Shown here: positions 9,317 through 18,457 of the stretch, piece by piece
Layout: every line of letters begins with the position of its first letter
How positions within the stretch are numbered: position 1 is the first letter of the stretch
Assembly: GCF_023238445.1 (NCBI RefSeq)
Contig: NZ_CP096658.1
Location: forward strand, 3,038,001 to 3,102,000
Source of the DNA: Halorussus gelatinilyticus
GTDB lineage: Archaea; Halobacteriota; Halobacteria; Halobacteriales; Haladaptataceae
Reading direction: 5' to 3'
Length of the DNA: 64,000 nt
Notes under the pieces: generated by a model
Seen by the model: only the letters and a program-made list of their open reading frames with translations
Told to the model about the DNA's origin: nothing
Database searches by the model: none
Translations under genes and position numbers: made by a program

Positions 9317-10376
9317 GTTAGTCGGACGGGCGCAATCGAATCCTAACGGTACGTACCATCAGGAGGCAGATTTGCGCAAAATCGGTGCACACCACGAGAG
9401 CTCCGCTATAGAAAGTAGTAGATGAGGTCCCGGCTCGGAATGTCGATACCGACTTTAGAGGTTGAACGTCGTGAGACCCGGGTTGCTTGGCCCGGAACTG
9501 TTCAGACCGTGCAGAGTTCGCGCGGCTCAATTCCATCGCTCTCAGTTCCCCACCCATGAGGTTACCTTGGACACAAGCCGGAGCCGTCTCCGACTTCCGA
9601 AATAGTCATCGTGATTCTTAATTTGCGGAGCCGTCCTGCACTTCCGAAGGGTCCGCCGAGAAAACCAATACACGTTTTCCGCAAAGGAGTAGAGTACGAC
9701 GGCGATTTTAGGGAACTATCTATCTAGTGTTAGGTCATTCGATATCTCAGTATTCCCCTCAAAACGTCGCTGTAGGATGATTCTGCATGAATCGCAGGAG
9801 AAGTTAATGTACCTGCGCCGTGTGGTGGTTCCCAACGAACCATCGTATTCTCAATAGAAATGGTTGGGGGAAGATGACACTTTTTAGAAGCCAGAGAACC
9901 CCGGTATCTGATTACTGACATTCTGTGGGTTGATATCGCATAGAAAACGGAGTTGATCGCCGTCGCGTGATGCGGTTCCCGAAGATTCACTGTGAATGTA
10001 CATTACTCCGCGCTGTACGGCGGTTCCGAAGAGTTCGGCGCGTGAGGAATGTGAACCGGACGGCGCGAATTCACGCTTTGACAGCACGGTCGCTTGATTG
10101 AGCGCACGACCATATCGTCCGCGACCCTGGCCATGTCAGCGGATTCTCAACAATTCGTGTGTCGCTTCCATTACCGCCCGCGAAGAGCCTACAATCCGTT
10201 CTTGACAGAATTCATATATAGTTTAGCGAAGCGCACGCGTTCCGCAGTTGATTCAAGCGTTTGAACCCCTCAGACCCACCGTTATCCGCCTAATCAACCC
10301 CTTGCTCCGAGACCAGTATAACTAGGGTACTGTCCCCCATTCAGGGGCGACAGCAGGGGTACTGCGGAAGAGTGAG
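9317..10376. other. Long non-coding stretch
   Basis: About 1 kb without a gene I can support. Minus-strand frames at 9318-9557, 9730-9990 and 9884-10087 are open but have arginine- and serine-rich, non-acidic products unlike haloarchaeal proteins. The stretch contains one copy of a 21-bp repeat (10099-10119). It may be a graveyard of mobile elements, but no terminal repeats were found. Confidence 0.4.
10099..10119. repeat. 21-bp direct repeat, copy 1
   Basis: TGAGCGCACGACCATATCGTC is identical to 12522-12542, and similarity extends five bases upstream with one mismatch. The two copies flank the genes at 10377-12385. Confidence 0.6.
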
Positions 10377-11666
10377 TTACCAGTTGGTTGAGAAGAGGAC
10401 GGCCGGGTCGATTGTGGTGGTCGGGTCACCTATTGTGGAGGACCAGAGATCGGAGGTCGTTGTCCAGCTCTCGACCACCCAGCTCGTGGCTCCCTCGTAG
10501 GCCTCGCGGATTTGCTTTTGTCCCGTCGAGACGTTCGGCTCGGAACCAAACGCGCCGTTCGGAAGTTCCGCGCTGAGGGCTTCGTGGTTGTGCCAGTGGT
10601 TGAAGATTTGGTAGGCGGTTTCGCGCGTGTCGAAGACCGCGCACGGAACTATCCCCTGATTGTGGAGGTCAACGAGCTTCCGGTACGTGTTGCGGTGAAG
10701 CGTCCAGTTGTGGTGGCTCGTCAGTACTTCACCGGCGTAGAGCTGTCCGTTTGGGTTCCTGCTCACGATGTCGACGGTGTAGCCGTTCAGGTTGCAGTAC
10801 GTCTCGACGTCGCGGCCGTGGTGGCGTTCTCGGATGGTGGCCAACCCGACGGCGACGCGGTGTGGGAGACCCTCTCTGGGATCGCCTTTGAGCGGTGGGA
10901 ATGCGCTGTGTTGGTTGATGAGCGTTCGACCCTTAAGCGTCGGGCTGTACCAGACCTTTTTCCGCAAGATCGTCTTCGGAGCCAGGTAGACGGACGCCTC
11001 TTGTTCGTACCACGGGTGGTCTCCGAACGCTTCGGCGAACTCGTAGTCGTGGTCGGGGTCAATGACGAGTCGCTTGAGGTCGTCTTGGTCGAGGTCGCCG
11101 AAGAGGTCGGTCCAGCTCGGGAGTTTGTCCCGGAGGAGGTGATGACCGCGAACGCGTTCCCCGTTCCACAGCCTCCCGAGGCGCTCAAGTGCAACACGGC
11201 GGTCGTGAGTGAGCCTCATCTGTCGGCCCGCCGCACCACCAGGCACGACGTCGACGGTGCCTTCGTACTTCGCCGTGTCTGATTGTTCCCACGGGGGGAG
11301 TTCTTCGACGTCGAGTGTCTGTCGACGGGGATTGTACCCGTAGACGGACTGGAGGTACTCTTCGGTCACCCACGCAGCGTGCGGAGCCGGGAACGAGTTC
11401 CCCCAGAGGATGAGGTCGTCGACGTCGGCGGGGTGACCGGGGTCGTAGCCTTCCAGTGGCCACACGTCGGGGTCGGGATCATCGTCTGTCGGAGAGAAAT
11501 CCCCGAATAAGCGCGGTTCCATGTACGGACCGTCGAACATACTGTCGCCTCCGAGGTAGATGAGTCGAATGTCACGGTCGGGGTAGTCGAGGGACGTCGT
11601 CATCTTCTCCAAGTTTTCCGGAGGCGACGTCGCACGATCTGGTCGGAATGGAGGTCCGGTCGACAT
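10377..11666 (-). CDS. Uncharacterised protein with a possible nuclease-like segment
   Basis: A 429-residue acidic protein of no family I recognise. Near residues 295-320 the segment GYTVDIVSR, then LYAGEVLTSHHN, resembles the core of a PD-(D/E)XK fold (D299 and E313 after a hydrophobic strand), but the usual lysine is missing. Other features are a run of tryptophans and basic residues (TILRKKVWYSPTLKGR) and a C-terminal Ser/Thr-rich tail. ATG 11666 is supported by CCATTAAACG about 30 bp upstream. It stands next to two other genes of accessory type on the same strand and could be part of an integrated plasmid or virus. Confidence 0.6.
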   Translation of the reverse strand: MSTGPPFRPDRATSPPENLEKMTTSLDYPDRDIRLIYLGGDSMFDGPYMEPRLFGDFSPTDDDPDPDVWPLEGYDPGHPADVDDLILWGNSFPAPHAAWVTEEYLQSVYGYNPRRQTLDVEELPPWEQSDTAKYEGTVDVVPGGAAGRQMRLTHDRRVALERLGRLWNGERVRGHHLLRDKLPSWTDLFGDLDQDDLKRLVIDPDHDYEFAEAFGDHPWYEQEASVYLAPKTILRKKVWYSPTLKGRTLINQHSAFPPLKGDPREGLPHRVAVGLATIRERHHGRDVETYCNLNGYTVDIVSRNPNGQLYAGEVLTSHHNWTLHRNTYRKLVDLHNQGIVPCAVFDTRETAYQIFNHWHNHEALSAELPNGAFGSEPNVSTGQKQIREAYEGATSWVVESWTTTSDLWSSTIGDPTTTIDPAVLFSTNW

Positions 11667-11908
11667 ACACTTGGTATGCCCGTGCCACGTTTAATGGTCT
11701 GGACTTAGTCGTTATTGGTGGTGCAGAGACTGTCGAAACAACAGGACAGCACGCGCGGCACGAATCCAGCTGGAACTTATGCATTAGCTAGGTCTACGTG
11801 ATGAATTAGGGGGTCTGCCTCTTCGTTTAGTACTGGTTCCTCTTAGAACGGATTTGCGTTCGTTGCAGGTGGTGAGCCGTGTCGCTGTAGTCTGAAAGAT
11901 CGAGGCTG

Positions 11909-12385
11909 CTAGTCGCCGACTTCTTCGATGACCTCCGATTCCTCCAGACCGGACTCCGGCGTGTAGTAGAGCGCTGCGTCGGTCAGTTCGACGATGCGGT
12001 AGTACCGGTGCTTCTTGTTGTTGTGGCTCGCACCGCTGACTTTGACGATGTCACCGCTGGACAGCTCGCTGATGTCCATGTGGTAGTCACTGTCGATTGT
12101 CTGCTTGTCGAGCCAGTCGCCGTCGACGGCGTACGTGTCGTGGGTGCCGGTGACCTTCATGATCCATGCCTTGCCCGCTTTGCGGTTGGGGTGCGCTGAG
12201 AGGTCCGTCCACGCGACGTACCGGCCGTTGACTAAATCAACTCTCTCTGCGTCGTCCGTGTCGATGTCGTACTTACGTCGCTCCAGTTCTTCTTCGATTT
12301 CTTCGCGCTGCTCTTCTAACTCCTCGGTCGTGAACTCGTAGAGCTCACTTTGTCTGTGGTCGTGGGGGGTCGCTTGTTCTACCAT
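11909..12385 (-). CDS. Hypothetical protein with coiled-coil start and SH3-like end
   Basis: A 158-residue acidic protein from ATG 12385 (a GTG two codons upstream is the alternative). Residues 15-40 (ELYEFTTEELEEQREEIEEELERRK) form a short coiled coil. The C-terminal part has a beta-rich stretch, SSGDIVKVSGAS then HRYYRIVEL, which looks like a small SH3/KOW-type barrel. Function unknown. It is on the same strand as the genes on both sides. Confidence 0.6.
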   Translation of the reverse strand: MVEQATPHDHRQSELYEFTTEELEEQREEIEEELERRKYDIDTDDAERVDLVNGRYVAWTDLSAHPNRKAGKAWIMKVTGTHDTYAVDGDWLDKQTIDSDYHMDISELSSGDIVKVSGASHNNKKHRYYRIVELTDAALYYTPESGLEESEVIEEVGD

Positions 12386-12757
12386 CGGCACACCTCGAAA
12401 ACCGCCAGCCCCTTTTCAATGTAAGGCCTGAACGGGGGAAGGAACAGTGCTTCTCGACACAGCGGACGGCGGAAAACACGCTTCTTACCCCGGTTTGAGA
12501 CTGTCAGCGCGACCTCCTGACTGAGCGCACGACCATATCGTCGTTTGCCGGTAACAGAAGTCCTGCGCGCGTCGCTTGCGATGGATCGTTCAGAATCACA
12601 CCACGGGGCCGAGCTCAGACTGTATTGAACCGGTAGACAGCGATACTCACCACCCGCAAACTGCCAGCTACGGAACCCGTGTCGGGCTGACCGACGAAGT
12701 CTGTTCTGCGTCTTGTCATAGTCAGACTCTCGATATTCTACCGGCCTGTAAGGTCGC
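12386..12757. other. Intergenic region with repeat copy
   Basis: About 370 bp without a supported gene. It holds the second 21-bp repeat copy, about 137-157 bp upstream of the ATG at 12385. A minus-strand frame across it (12379-12774) is Arg/Ser-rich and looks spurious. Confidence 0.4.
12522..12542. repeat. 21-bp direct repeat, copy 2
   Basis: Identical to 10099-10119. It lies upstream of the gene at 11909-12385. Confidence 0.6.
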
Positions 12758-13432
12758 CTAAAAGGCCTCGTCAATTTTTAGATCGTCACCATCAGCCATC
12801 GAGTCAGGCAACGCGTCACGATACTCTTTCACTGAGAATTTTCCGAGTGTCTCTAGCGAATCAACCAACTCGGCGATGTTCTCTGCACTAAGGTCTGGGT
12901 CCTGTTCACAGACGAGAGCGAATTTCCTCGGGGAGCTAAACCACTTGTAGTCTGAAGACGTTCGCGGATCAGGGAGGAGGATCCCGCGTGATTCGAGGAG
13001 GTTCTTGTACTTCTCTACTGTCCGCGGGTCGGTACGCCCTGCCTTGTGAACCGCCTGTTCGAAGTCTGACTCACTGACGTTGTCAGGCAGATGCTCTATC
13101 GTGCTCTTCACTCCCTGTCTCACCTGCGGCTCCAAGTCATCCAGGTTCGCAAGTCGATCTGTGTGTGAGTGTGTGCGGTCAGTTTGGGCGGGGGCGGCCT
13201 CGTTCCTCAGGAGATGTAGGAGTTCGTCCTGCTGCTCTTCGATTCGTTCGAGTCGTTCGTCTAATCGTGCGAGGCGGTCCCGTTCCATGTACTCTTGCAT
13301 CGCTCTCTCGACTAAACGACCGAATTCTCCCCTGACCTGCCCTTTTACCTCGTGGGTGTACTCTCGGAACGCGTCTCGTACGTCCTCGTCTACTCGGGCA
13401 TTCAGCGGAATACGATTGCTCAACGAGAACAC
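12758..13432 (-). CDS. RHH-type DNA-binding protein with coiled coil
   Basis: A 224-residue protein starting at GTG 13432. Residues 8-50 (RIPLNARVDEDVRDAFREYTHEVKG) read as a ribbon-helix-helix-like DNA-binding start. A coiled coil follows at about 55-80 (RLARLDERLERIEEQQDELLHLL), and then a helical C-terminal domain with a winged-helix flavour (TVEKYKNLLESRGILLPDP). Proteins of this shape are common on haloarchaeal plasmids and proviruses as repressors or partition-type factors. Its presence supports a mobile origin for 10-14 kb. Exact role not determined. Confidence 0.6.
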   Translation of the reverse strand: MFSLSNRIPLNARVDEDVRDAFREYTHEVKGQVRGEFGRLVERAMQEYMERDRLARLDERLERIEEQQDELLHLLRNEAAPAQTDRTHSHTDRLANLDDLEPQVRQGVKSTIEHLPDNVSESDFEQAVHKAGRTDPRTVEKYKNLLESRGILLPDPRTSSDYKWFSSPRKFALVCEQDPDLSAENIAELVDSLETLGKFSVKEYRDALPDSMADGDDLKIDEAF

Positions 13433-13996
13433 CCCCCAGATCGGGAGACTAGTTCAGGTGCGATTACAGCACGATTACGTTCACATCTGATCAAGCGCGG
13501 ATAGAGTACAGTACGATTACGCAGTAGTGTTTGTTGTCTGCTATAGTGGTCGAGTTCTAGATGAATCTCAGCCGTCTTCAGGCCCGTACCTTGACGCCCT
13601 CTTTGGTTTTTGTCGCAACTTGTTTCTCTACACCTCCCGGCTATTGGATGGAGTCTCCCACACGCACACAGAGTGTTTTGTCCTCGTCTGAATTGAGAAC
13701 AGTACTGTGTAGGTTGTATTCTCTCCGTCGGTTCTTCGTCAGTCATCGCCTTATCCCCGGCTAACCACCACCCCTTTAATGCAGTAAGGGTTCAGCGAAG
13801 AAACCGGCAAAATATCCCTCTTTCTTTGCCAGAGTTGGGTGCTATAATGGGTTGATTCCCCGCAGATACCTACCGGGACCATCCCCAAATCACCGCGCTT
13901 GCTGTCGGTTTCAAAAGTTCCATCGAAGCGAGCAGAGATCAGAGAACGACTAAATGTAGTTTCCAAGGAATCCATCAACGAGTGAACTACCGTACC
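13433..13996. other. Non-coding stretch before the TnpB remnant
   Basis: About 560 bp with no convincing gene. The minus-strand frame 13420-13746 is Cys/Arg-rich and unlike the neighbours. The part next to 13997 is the region downstream of the TnpB remnant, where the guide RNA of an intact IS605-type element would be encoded. Confidence 0.4.
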
Positions 13997-14113
13997 CTAC
14001 TCGCTCATGGCTGACGTCGTTCGCTCCTTGAGGGTAGGGCTTCCTGCTTCCACGACGCGCTTTGCAGACACAGGTGTATCCACAGAGAGTGCAGTCTCCG
14101 TCTCTATCGCCAC
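13997..14113 (-). pseudogene. C-terminal remnant of an IS605-family TnpB
   Basis: In one minus-strand frame the last 38 codons before TAG at 13997-13999 read ETALSVDTPVSAKRVVEAG then SPTLKERTTSAMSE, the well-known C-terminal tail of haloarchaeal TnpB (IS1341/IS605) proteins. The frame is closed by a TGA just upstream, and no RuvC or zinc-finger region remains. The element is therefore a dead stub. Confidence 0.6.
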
Positions 14114-14219
14114 TCAGAAAGCCTATCACTATTGGCGATACCGGGCGACGAGACCGTTCAGTATACATCATCGGCACCAATCACTGTTATTACACAGCGG
14201 AAGCAACGACACTACGGAC

Positions 14220-15263
14220 ATGCAGCACAGGTTCCGTGTCGGCGAACAATACCGAGACACCGGCAGTTATCGGAACTCTTCTGACCAGTTCCTCAGATGG
14301 ATTCGCGGCCCGCTCGACAGCGGCATCAAAAACACCGGCGGAATCCGTGACCTCCGTGCGAATCGGTCTGAGACGCCTGCAGCGCTCGTACTCGTCTCGA
14401 ACGACAGCGGTATCTCCCAACATGACGACCCGTGGGAAGACACACTCGCCGTCAACGCCGGCTACATCAGCTACTGGGGCGACGCGAAAGCCGACAATCC
14501 ATACGACGACTCTATCAAGAACCAGAAAATCAAGACCGCGTTCGACCGAGCCGCGGCTAGACGACGCGAAGACGTTCCACCAGTCCTCGTATTCCGGAAA
14601 CCTGAATCCGGAGTCGTCGAATTCTGCGGATTGTGCGTACCAGACCACTTCGAGGTCCGCACCTACCAAGCCGACTCCGGGACACAAATCCCAAATTACC
14701 TGTTCCACTTCTCAATCCTCAACACCCAGTCCATCCCCATCTCTTGGCTACACGACCGCGCCCGGATGAACGATGACGCCCGAGCGCCGGATGTCTGGAA
14801 GCGCTGGGTCGAAACTGGCGACGTCGCCCAATGGCCGACCGGCGAGACGCTCGACCAGAGCGGGCGGGTCCGACGCTACGAAACCTCCGAAACCGCCGTG
14901 AGCGACGCCTTTCGAACAGAGACGTTCGAACGGTACGGCCACGCCTGTACCATGACCGATATTCGAGAAGACGACCTCCTCGACCTGGCACATGTCCTCC
15001 CGCGAAGCCAGCATCCCGAACTCGCCGAACATCCGGAGAACGTCCTCGTGCTGAACTCACTCCATCACCGAGCGTTCGACGCTGCATTATTTACTATCGA
15101 CAGCGATTACCGGATTCGAACTAGTCCGTCCTTCGACCCTGCTCACCCGTTCCTCCGCCGAACAATCCTCGAACGAGCGGGCGAGCAGCTTTCATTCCCG
15201 TCCACTATTCAAGTCCGGCCGTCGTTTCTTGAAGAACTCAATACCGGCCTATCTTGGTTATAG
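14220..15263 (+). CDS. HNH endonuclease with SRA/SBD-like N-terminal domain (type IV-like)
   Basis: A 347-residue protein. Residues 1-160 begin FRVGEQYRDTGSY and continue with ALVLVSNDSG, YISYWGDAKADNP and PPVLVFRKPESG, a layout seen in haloarchaeal HNH proteins whose front domain may read modified or phosphorothioate DNA. A linker leads to an HNH domain at about 235-300 with LAHVLPRS (256-263), ENVLVLNS and the LHHRAFD helix (282-288). ATG 14220 is chosen because MQHRFRVGEQ begins the domain; the open frame upstream overlaps the TnpB stub. A homologous HNH domain without the front domain occurs at 57456. Restriction of modified DNA is an inference from architecture. Confidence 0.75.
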   Translation: MQHRFRVGEQYRDTGSYRNSSDQFLRWIRGPLDSGIKNTGGIRDLRANRSETPAALVLVSNDSGISQHDDPWEDTLAVNAGYISYWGDAKADNPYDDSIKNQKIKTAFDRAAARRREDVPPVLVFRKPESGVVEFCGLCVPDHFEVRTYQADSGTQIPNYLFHFSILNTQSIPISWLHDRARMNDDARAPDVWKRWVETGDVAQWPTGETLDQSGRVRRYETSETAVSDAFRTETFERYGHACTMTDIREDDLLDLAHVLPRSQHPELAEHPENVLVLNSLHHRAFDAALFTIDSDYRIRTSPSFDPAHPFLRRTILERAGEQLSFPSTIQVRPSFLEELNTGLSWL

Positions 15264-15429
15264 CACGCCAAGCTTCTCTATTGAATCGATGACCGAAACT
15301 CAGCAGAGACGTAGGTAGCTCATCTCCTCCTGTAAATAGTGAAGTAGTCCTTAGGTAGGAATGGGGTCTAACTGAGTGACAATAACCGGAGTTCTATTTC
15401 CAACGATGAAAGACAGTGAAGCGGGCGAT

Positions 15430-16236
15430 TCAATGGACTTTGTTAAAAGTAACAGTCTCACTGTCGAGGTCTGGTTCTGCAGCCCATCCGAGTTCTGCCC
15501 AGCCTTCGGCATGAGCGTGGCCAGTAGGATTCCACCAAACGGCGTATTTACGAGCAGATGCAGGTAATGGAACACCCAGGATCTCCTCTATCTCTTCAAA
15601 TGAGAGGTGGAGAGTGTTCACATCAGCCTTCTTAAGGTGATCATAGAGCGGTGCGTACTTACTACTCGTCAATTGGTGCTGATTTGTGGATTCGTTAAAA
15701 ATAGACTCTCGGTCTTTTGCAGGGCCATCAGCTTGCGCGATTTGCTGTGGACTATCAGTCACGGTGGTTGGAGATTCGAAATTCCAGGATGGATCGCACT
15801 CTTCGATTAACGCCGCTTCCCGTTGTTTCCTGTCCTCGGCCTCCATTGCCCAGAGTGCGACCTGCCCTTCGTTGCGGATGACTTCGAGAATGGCGTTATT
15901 GATTCGACAGTTGGTCTGCTGTCCACCCTCAAAACAGTTCTTGGGAGAAATGTTGGAGTATCCGTATTGAATTCGACTATGTATATCCACAGCCTCTCCG
16001 ACATACACTATCTGATGGTTTGCGGTGAAGATATAAACACCTGATCTCTCTTGGAAGCTGGAGGTGTCAACGTGGAATTTACAAAACGGTCCCCAACCGT
16101 ACTGATGGACAGACGTTTCGTCTGATTTTTCGTAGCGTTGTTGAGGCATTTTGAGATCGATCTGCCCTGCCTCATTCCGTTCTACTGTGACGGTGTCTAC
16201 AAACTCGAACTTCTGAGTGAGATCAGAGATATCCAT
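15430..16236 (-). CDS. GIY-YIG nuclease fused to a DUF7662-like domain
   Basis: A 268-residue protein. The GIY-YIG core is at residues 62-155: SGVYIF, then VYVGEAVDIHSRI with the conserved arginine, and the late acidic residue in AALIEECDP. After a polar linker the last 80 residues (SKYAPLYDHLKKAD, FEEIEEILG, SARKYAVWW, HAHAEGWAELGW) form a separate domain like DUF7662, found with defence and mobile genes. The nuclease probably cuts DNA and the C-terminal domain may be a recognition module. It is transcribed alone, convergent with the HNH gene at 14220. Confidence 0.8.
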   Translation of the reverse strand: MDISDLTQKFEFVDTVTVERNEAGQIDLKMPQQRYEKSDETSVHQYGWGPFCKFHVDTSSFQERSGVYIFTANHQIVYVGEAVDIHSRIQYGYSNISPKNCFEGGQQTNCRINNAILEVIRNEGQVALWAMEAEDRKQREAALIEECDPSWNFESPTTVTDSPQQIAQADGPAKDRESIFNESTNQHQLTSSKYAPLYDHLKKADVNTLHLSFEEIEEILGVPLPASARKYAVWWNPTGHAHAEGWAELGWAAEPDLDSETVTFNKVH

Positions 16237-16301
16237 AATTTGGATTCAAAGCCATTTGGTATAATAATCGGGTCAGTGAGTCCATTGACAGCTGCTTCCA
16301 T

Positions 16302-17543
16302 TTACTCGCCGGCAATGACCTTGTTATGGTACGTGAGATGGTCGTCGCTGATTTGGTGTGGGTCTGCGATATTCAATACAGTTCCATCAACGGCCTCTTC
16401 GTAGGTGTGGGTGACGCGGTACGTCTCTGGGTCAACGGTGAGTCGGCCGTAGTCGAAATCGGCGTGGTGGTTCGGACAGAGAACGAGAATATTCTCCGGC
16501 TCATCGGGTCCATCGTGCGGGCGACCGAGCGGACGGATATGGTGTGCCTCAGCGTACGGATTCCCATCCGGACCACGCCGAGAGACGCTACAGACCTGGC
16601 ATGTATGATTGTACATACGCTTCATATCGTGGGCGAGGTCAGTATTGCGCACCACGCGACTACGCGTCGTCTCGACACGATCCGGGTCAGGGGCTATCAA
16701 GTCCAGTGCCGGTTCCTTACGATCCGCACGCCCGTCGCGGTCCAACTGAACTATCTCTTCCGGACTGAACTTGCTCAATCCGTCGTCGGCGTCCACTCCC
16801 GACTCCAACAGATCTTGGACTGCATCAACATCGGTTACTAAGGCATCTACAGGCGGGTGCGAGCATCTGAACGTAATATGGCGCTCAATTGTCGTCCGCG
16901 AACAGTCGTACTCCTCAGCAATGTCGCTAAAGTCGACATCAGGACTGGACCGATACGTTTCCCGGATTGCCTGACAATCTGAGTTCGAGATATCCCGACG
17001 CCGATCATTCGGCTCACGGGGAGGTTCGTCAACCTCGTGCGCACACTCACCGTTCACGTGAGCAAGAACCACTTGATACTCGTGGTCAACGGTGTCCGCA
17101 TAGGCCATCACGCTCGCTGCATCGTGAACGCCACGGCGGAGTTGGGCACATTCCTCCGCTGTAACATGGTCTCGTTGGAGAATCTCCTGCTTCGCAACTG
17201 TCGGGGACTCGACGGCAACCTCGTGCGAACAATTTCCAGTAAGATGCCGGACAAGCGTCTGCCAGCGACGACCCGTTGACGCCCGTAGGGCCTCAATCGC
17301 CTCCCCAGCGGCATATCGATCTCTAATGTCACGACATTCAGGAGCGGTCACGTTGTGAGTCCGGCCACGTGAAATCGGGGTTTCGTCACAATCGTGAGAA
17401 CACTCGCCAATCAAGTGGTCGTAGACGTCTCTCCGAGGATGATCGCTCTCGACCGCGAGTTCATACGGTGACTTGCCGTTGCGGTATGATACCCGCCACT
17501 CCTGGCACTGCCGTTCTGAAATTGTCTCGTCTTCAACTCTCAT
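16302..17543 (-). CDS. HNH endonuclease with four Cys/His helix-turn-helix-like repeats
   Basis: From ATG 17543 the product has 413 residues. The first 230 contain four repeats of about 57-62 residues, each opening with a cysteine and closing with Cys-Ser/Ala-His or Cys-Ser-His: C13 to C48-S-H50, C70 to C105-S-H107, C132 to C167-A-H169 and C190 to C227-S-H229. The spacing is 34, 34, 34 and 36 residues between the cysteines. Inside each is an HTH-like pattern such as DIAEEYDCSRTTIERHI. The C-terminal 100 residues are an HNH nuclease (CQVC, AEAHHIRPLG, ENILVLCPNHHADFD). The ATG overlaps the stop of the TFB-like gene by 11 nt, so the two are translationally coupled. The repeats probably bind DNA, perhaps with zinc. 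Confidence 0.8.
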   Translation of the reverse strand: MRVEDETISERQCQEWRVSYRNGKSPYELAVESDHPRRDVYDHLIGECSHDCDETPISRGRTHNVTAPECRDIRDRYAAGEAIEALRASTGRRWQTLVRHLTGNCSHEVAVESPTVAKQEILQRDHVTAEECAQLRRGVHDAASVMAYADTVDHEYQVVLAHVNGECAHEVDEPPREPNDRRRDISNSDCQAIRETYRSSPDVDFSDIAEEYDCSRTTIERHITFRCSHPPVDALVTDVDAVQDLLESGVDADDGLSKFSPEEIVQLDRDGRADRKEPALDLIAPDPDRVETTRSRVVRNTDLAHDMKRMYNHTCQVCSVSRRGPDGNPYAEAHHIRPLGRPHDGPDEPENILVLCPNHHADFDYGRLTVDPETYRVTHTYEEAVDGTVLNIADPHQISDDHLTYHNKVIAGE

Positions 17544-18405
17544 AGTCGAACCTCTCGTTGTACTTCGCAATTGTCTGAGTTCCAACACCGAGCGCGGAGC
17601 TAATATCGCTGGCAGTCAGGTGCACCCCGTTCGCCTGGGCGACGCTCAAGTATGCACCTCCAGTGACCCCAGCACGACTGGCACTGTCTCCGACGTCCGC
17701 ATCAGTCGCAATGTCACGGGCATCGTCAGCATACACAGCCGGATGTTCGGAGAAGGCTGTCTGGAGCGTCGCAATTGCCTCATCAATTGTCTGGGGTGGA
17801 AGTACATCTACTGGGACATCGTCCGCCAGTTTCAGGAACGTTTTGTAGTTCTTGCGGATGGAGACCGGAGTTTTGTTTACGAAGTCTGCGACATCCCGCT
17901 GGCGAATTTCGAGCCCGTGTTTCTGCGCGACGGCATAGAGGATCGCACCGGCGACCGTCGTCGGGGCAAATCCACTATGGAGATTACGTTCTTTCCCGCG
18001 TTCAAGCAGATCGAAACACTCCGCTGCCTGGTCTTCCGTGAAGCCGAACTCATCAATCCCGTCATCCAAGTAGGTGTCAGGTTCGACTGGGGTCGGCTGA
18101 ATATCCAACTCTGACATCAGCCTCGCACTCAAGTGTTGAATGTTCTTCTGGGACTTCCGAGCATGATCGGCAATGTCCGGCAGCGAAATTGGTTCCTCCT
18201 GACGGGTACACGCGAGGTAGAAACAGGCACCCGCAACGCTATCGATGGAATCATACTCGTATCCCGACCGGAGGACATCTCCACATAACCGAATTCCATC
18301 GACCATCGTGTCCTCTGCCGCGTCGAGCGTCTCACCCATCCGCTCAATCTCGGTCCCCACATAGAGCAGAACCGAGCGACGGGAGTACCGCGCTTGCATC
18401 ATCAT
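17533..18405 (-). CDS. TFB-like cyclin-repeat protein lacking the zinc ribbon
   Basis: A 290-residue protein with cyclin-type repeats like archaeal transcription factor B: one around residues 20-100 (SVAGACFYLACTRQEEPISLPDIAD), a second around 115-200 (TTVAGAILYAVAQKHGLEIRQRDVAD) and a third, shorter one around 235-285 (VTGGAYLSVAQANGVHLTASDISSALGV). The N-terminal zinc ribbon and B-finger needed to load RNA polymerase are absent; the protein begins directly at MMMQARYSRRS. Such a factor could bind TBP or DNA without recruiting polymerase, or serve as a dedicated DNA-binding partner of the downstream HNH protein. It is coupled to that gene by an 11-nt overlap. Confidence 0.75.
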   Translation of the reverse strand: MMMQARYSRRSVLLYVGTEIERMGETLDAAEDTMVDGIRLCGDVLRSGYEYDSIDSVAGACFYLACTRQEEPISLPDIADHARKSQKNIQHLSARLMSELDIQPTPVEPDTYLDDGIDEFGFTEDQAAECFDLLERGKERNLHSGFAPTTVAGAILYAVAQKHGLEIRQRDVADFVNKTPVSIRKNYKTFLKLADDVPVDVLPPQTIDEAIATLQTAFSEHPAVYADDARDIATDADVGDSASRAGVTGGAYLSVAQANGVHLTASDISSALGVGTQTIAKYNERFDYES

Positions 18406-18457
18406 TAAGATGACTTATTTCTCTTATTTACCTTTCGTTACTAGCAATTAGATTCCA

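Noticed and set aside
12379-12774. Minus-strand open frame over the second 21-bp repeat
   Set aside because: Basic, Arg-rich product unlike its neighbours. It overlaps the starts and ends of supported genes.
13420-13746. Cys-containing 108-codon minus-strand frame as a small zinc protein
   Set aside because: Only one CxC-like cluster, basic composition, and it overlaps the start of the RHH gene.
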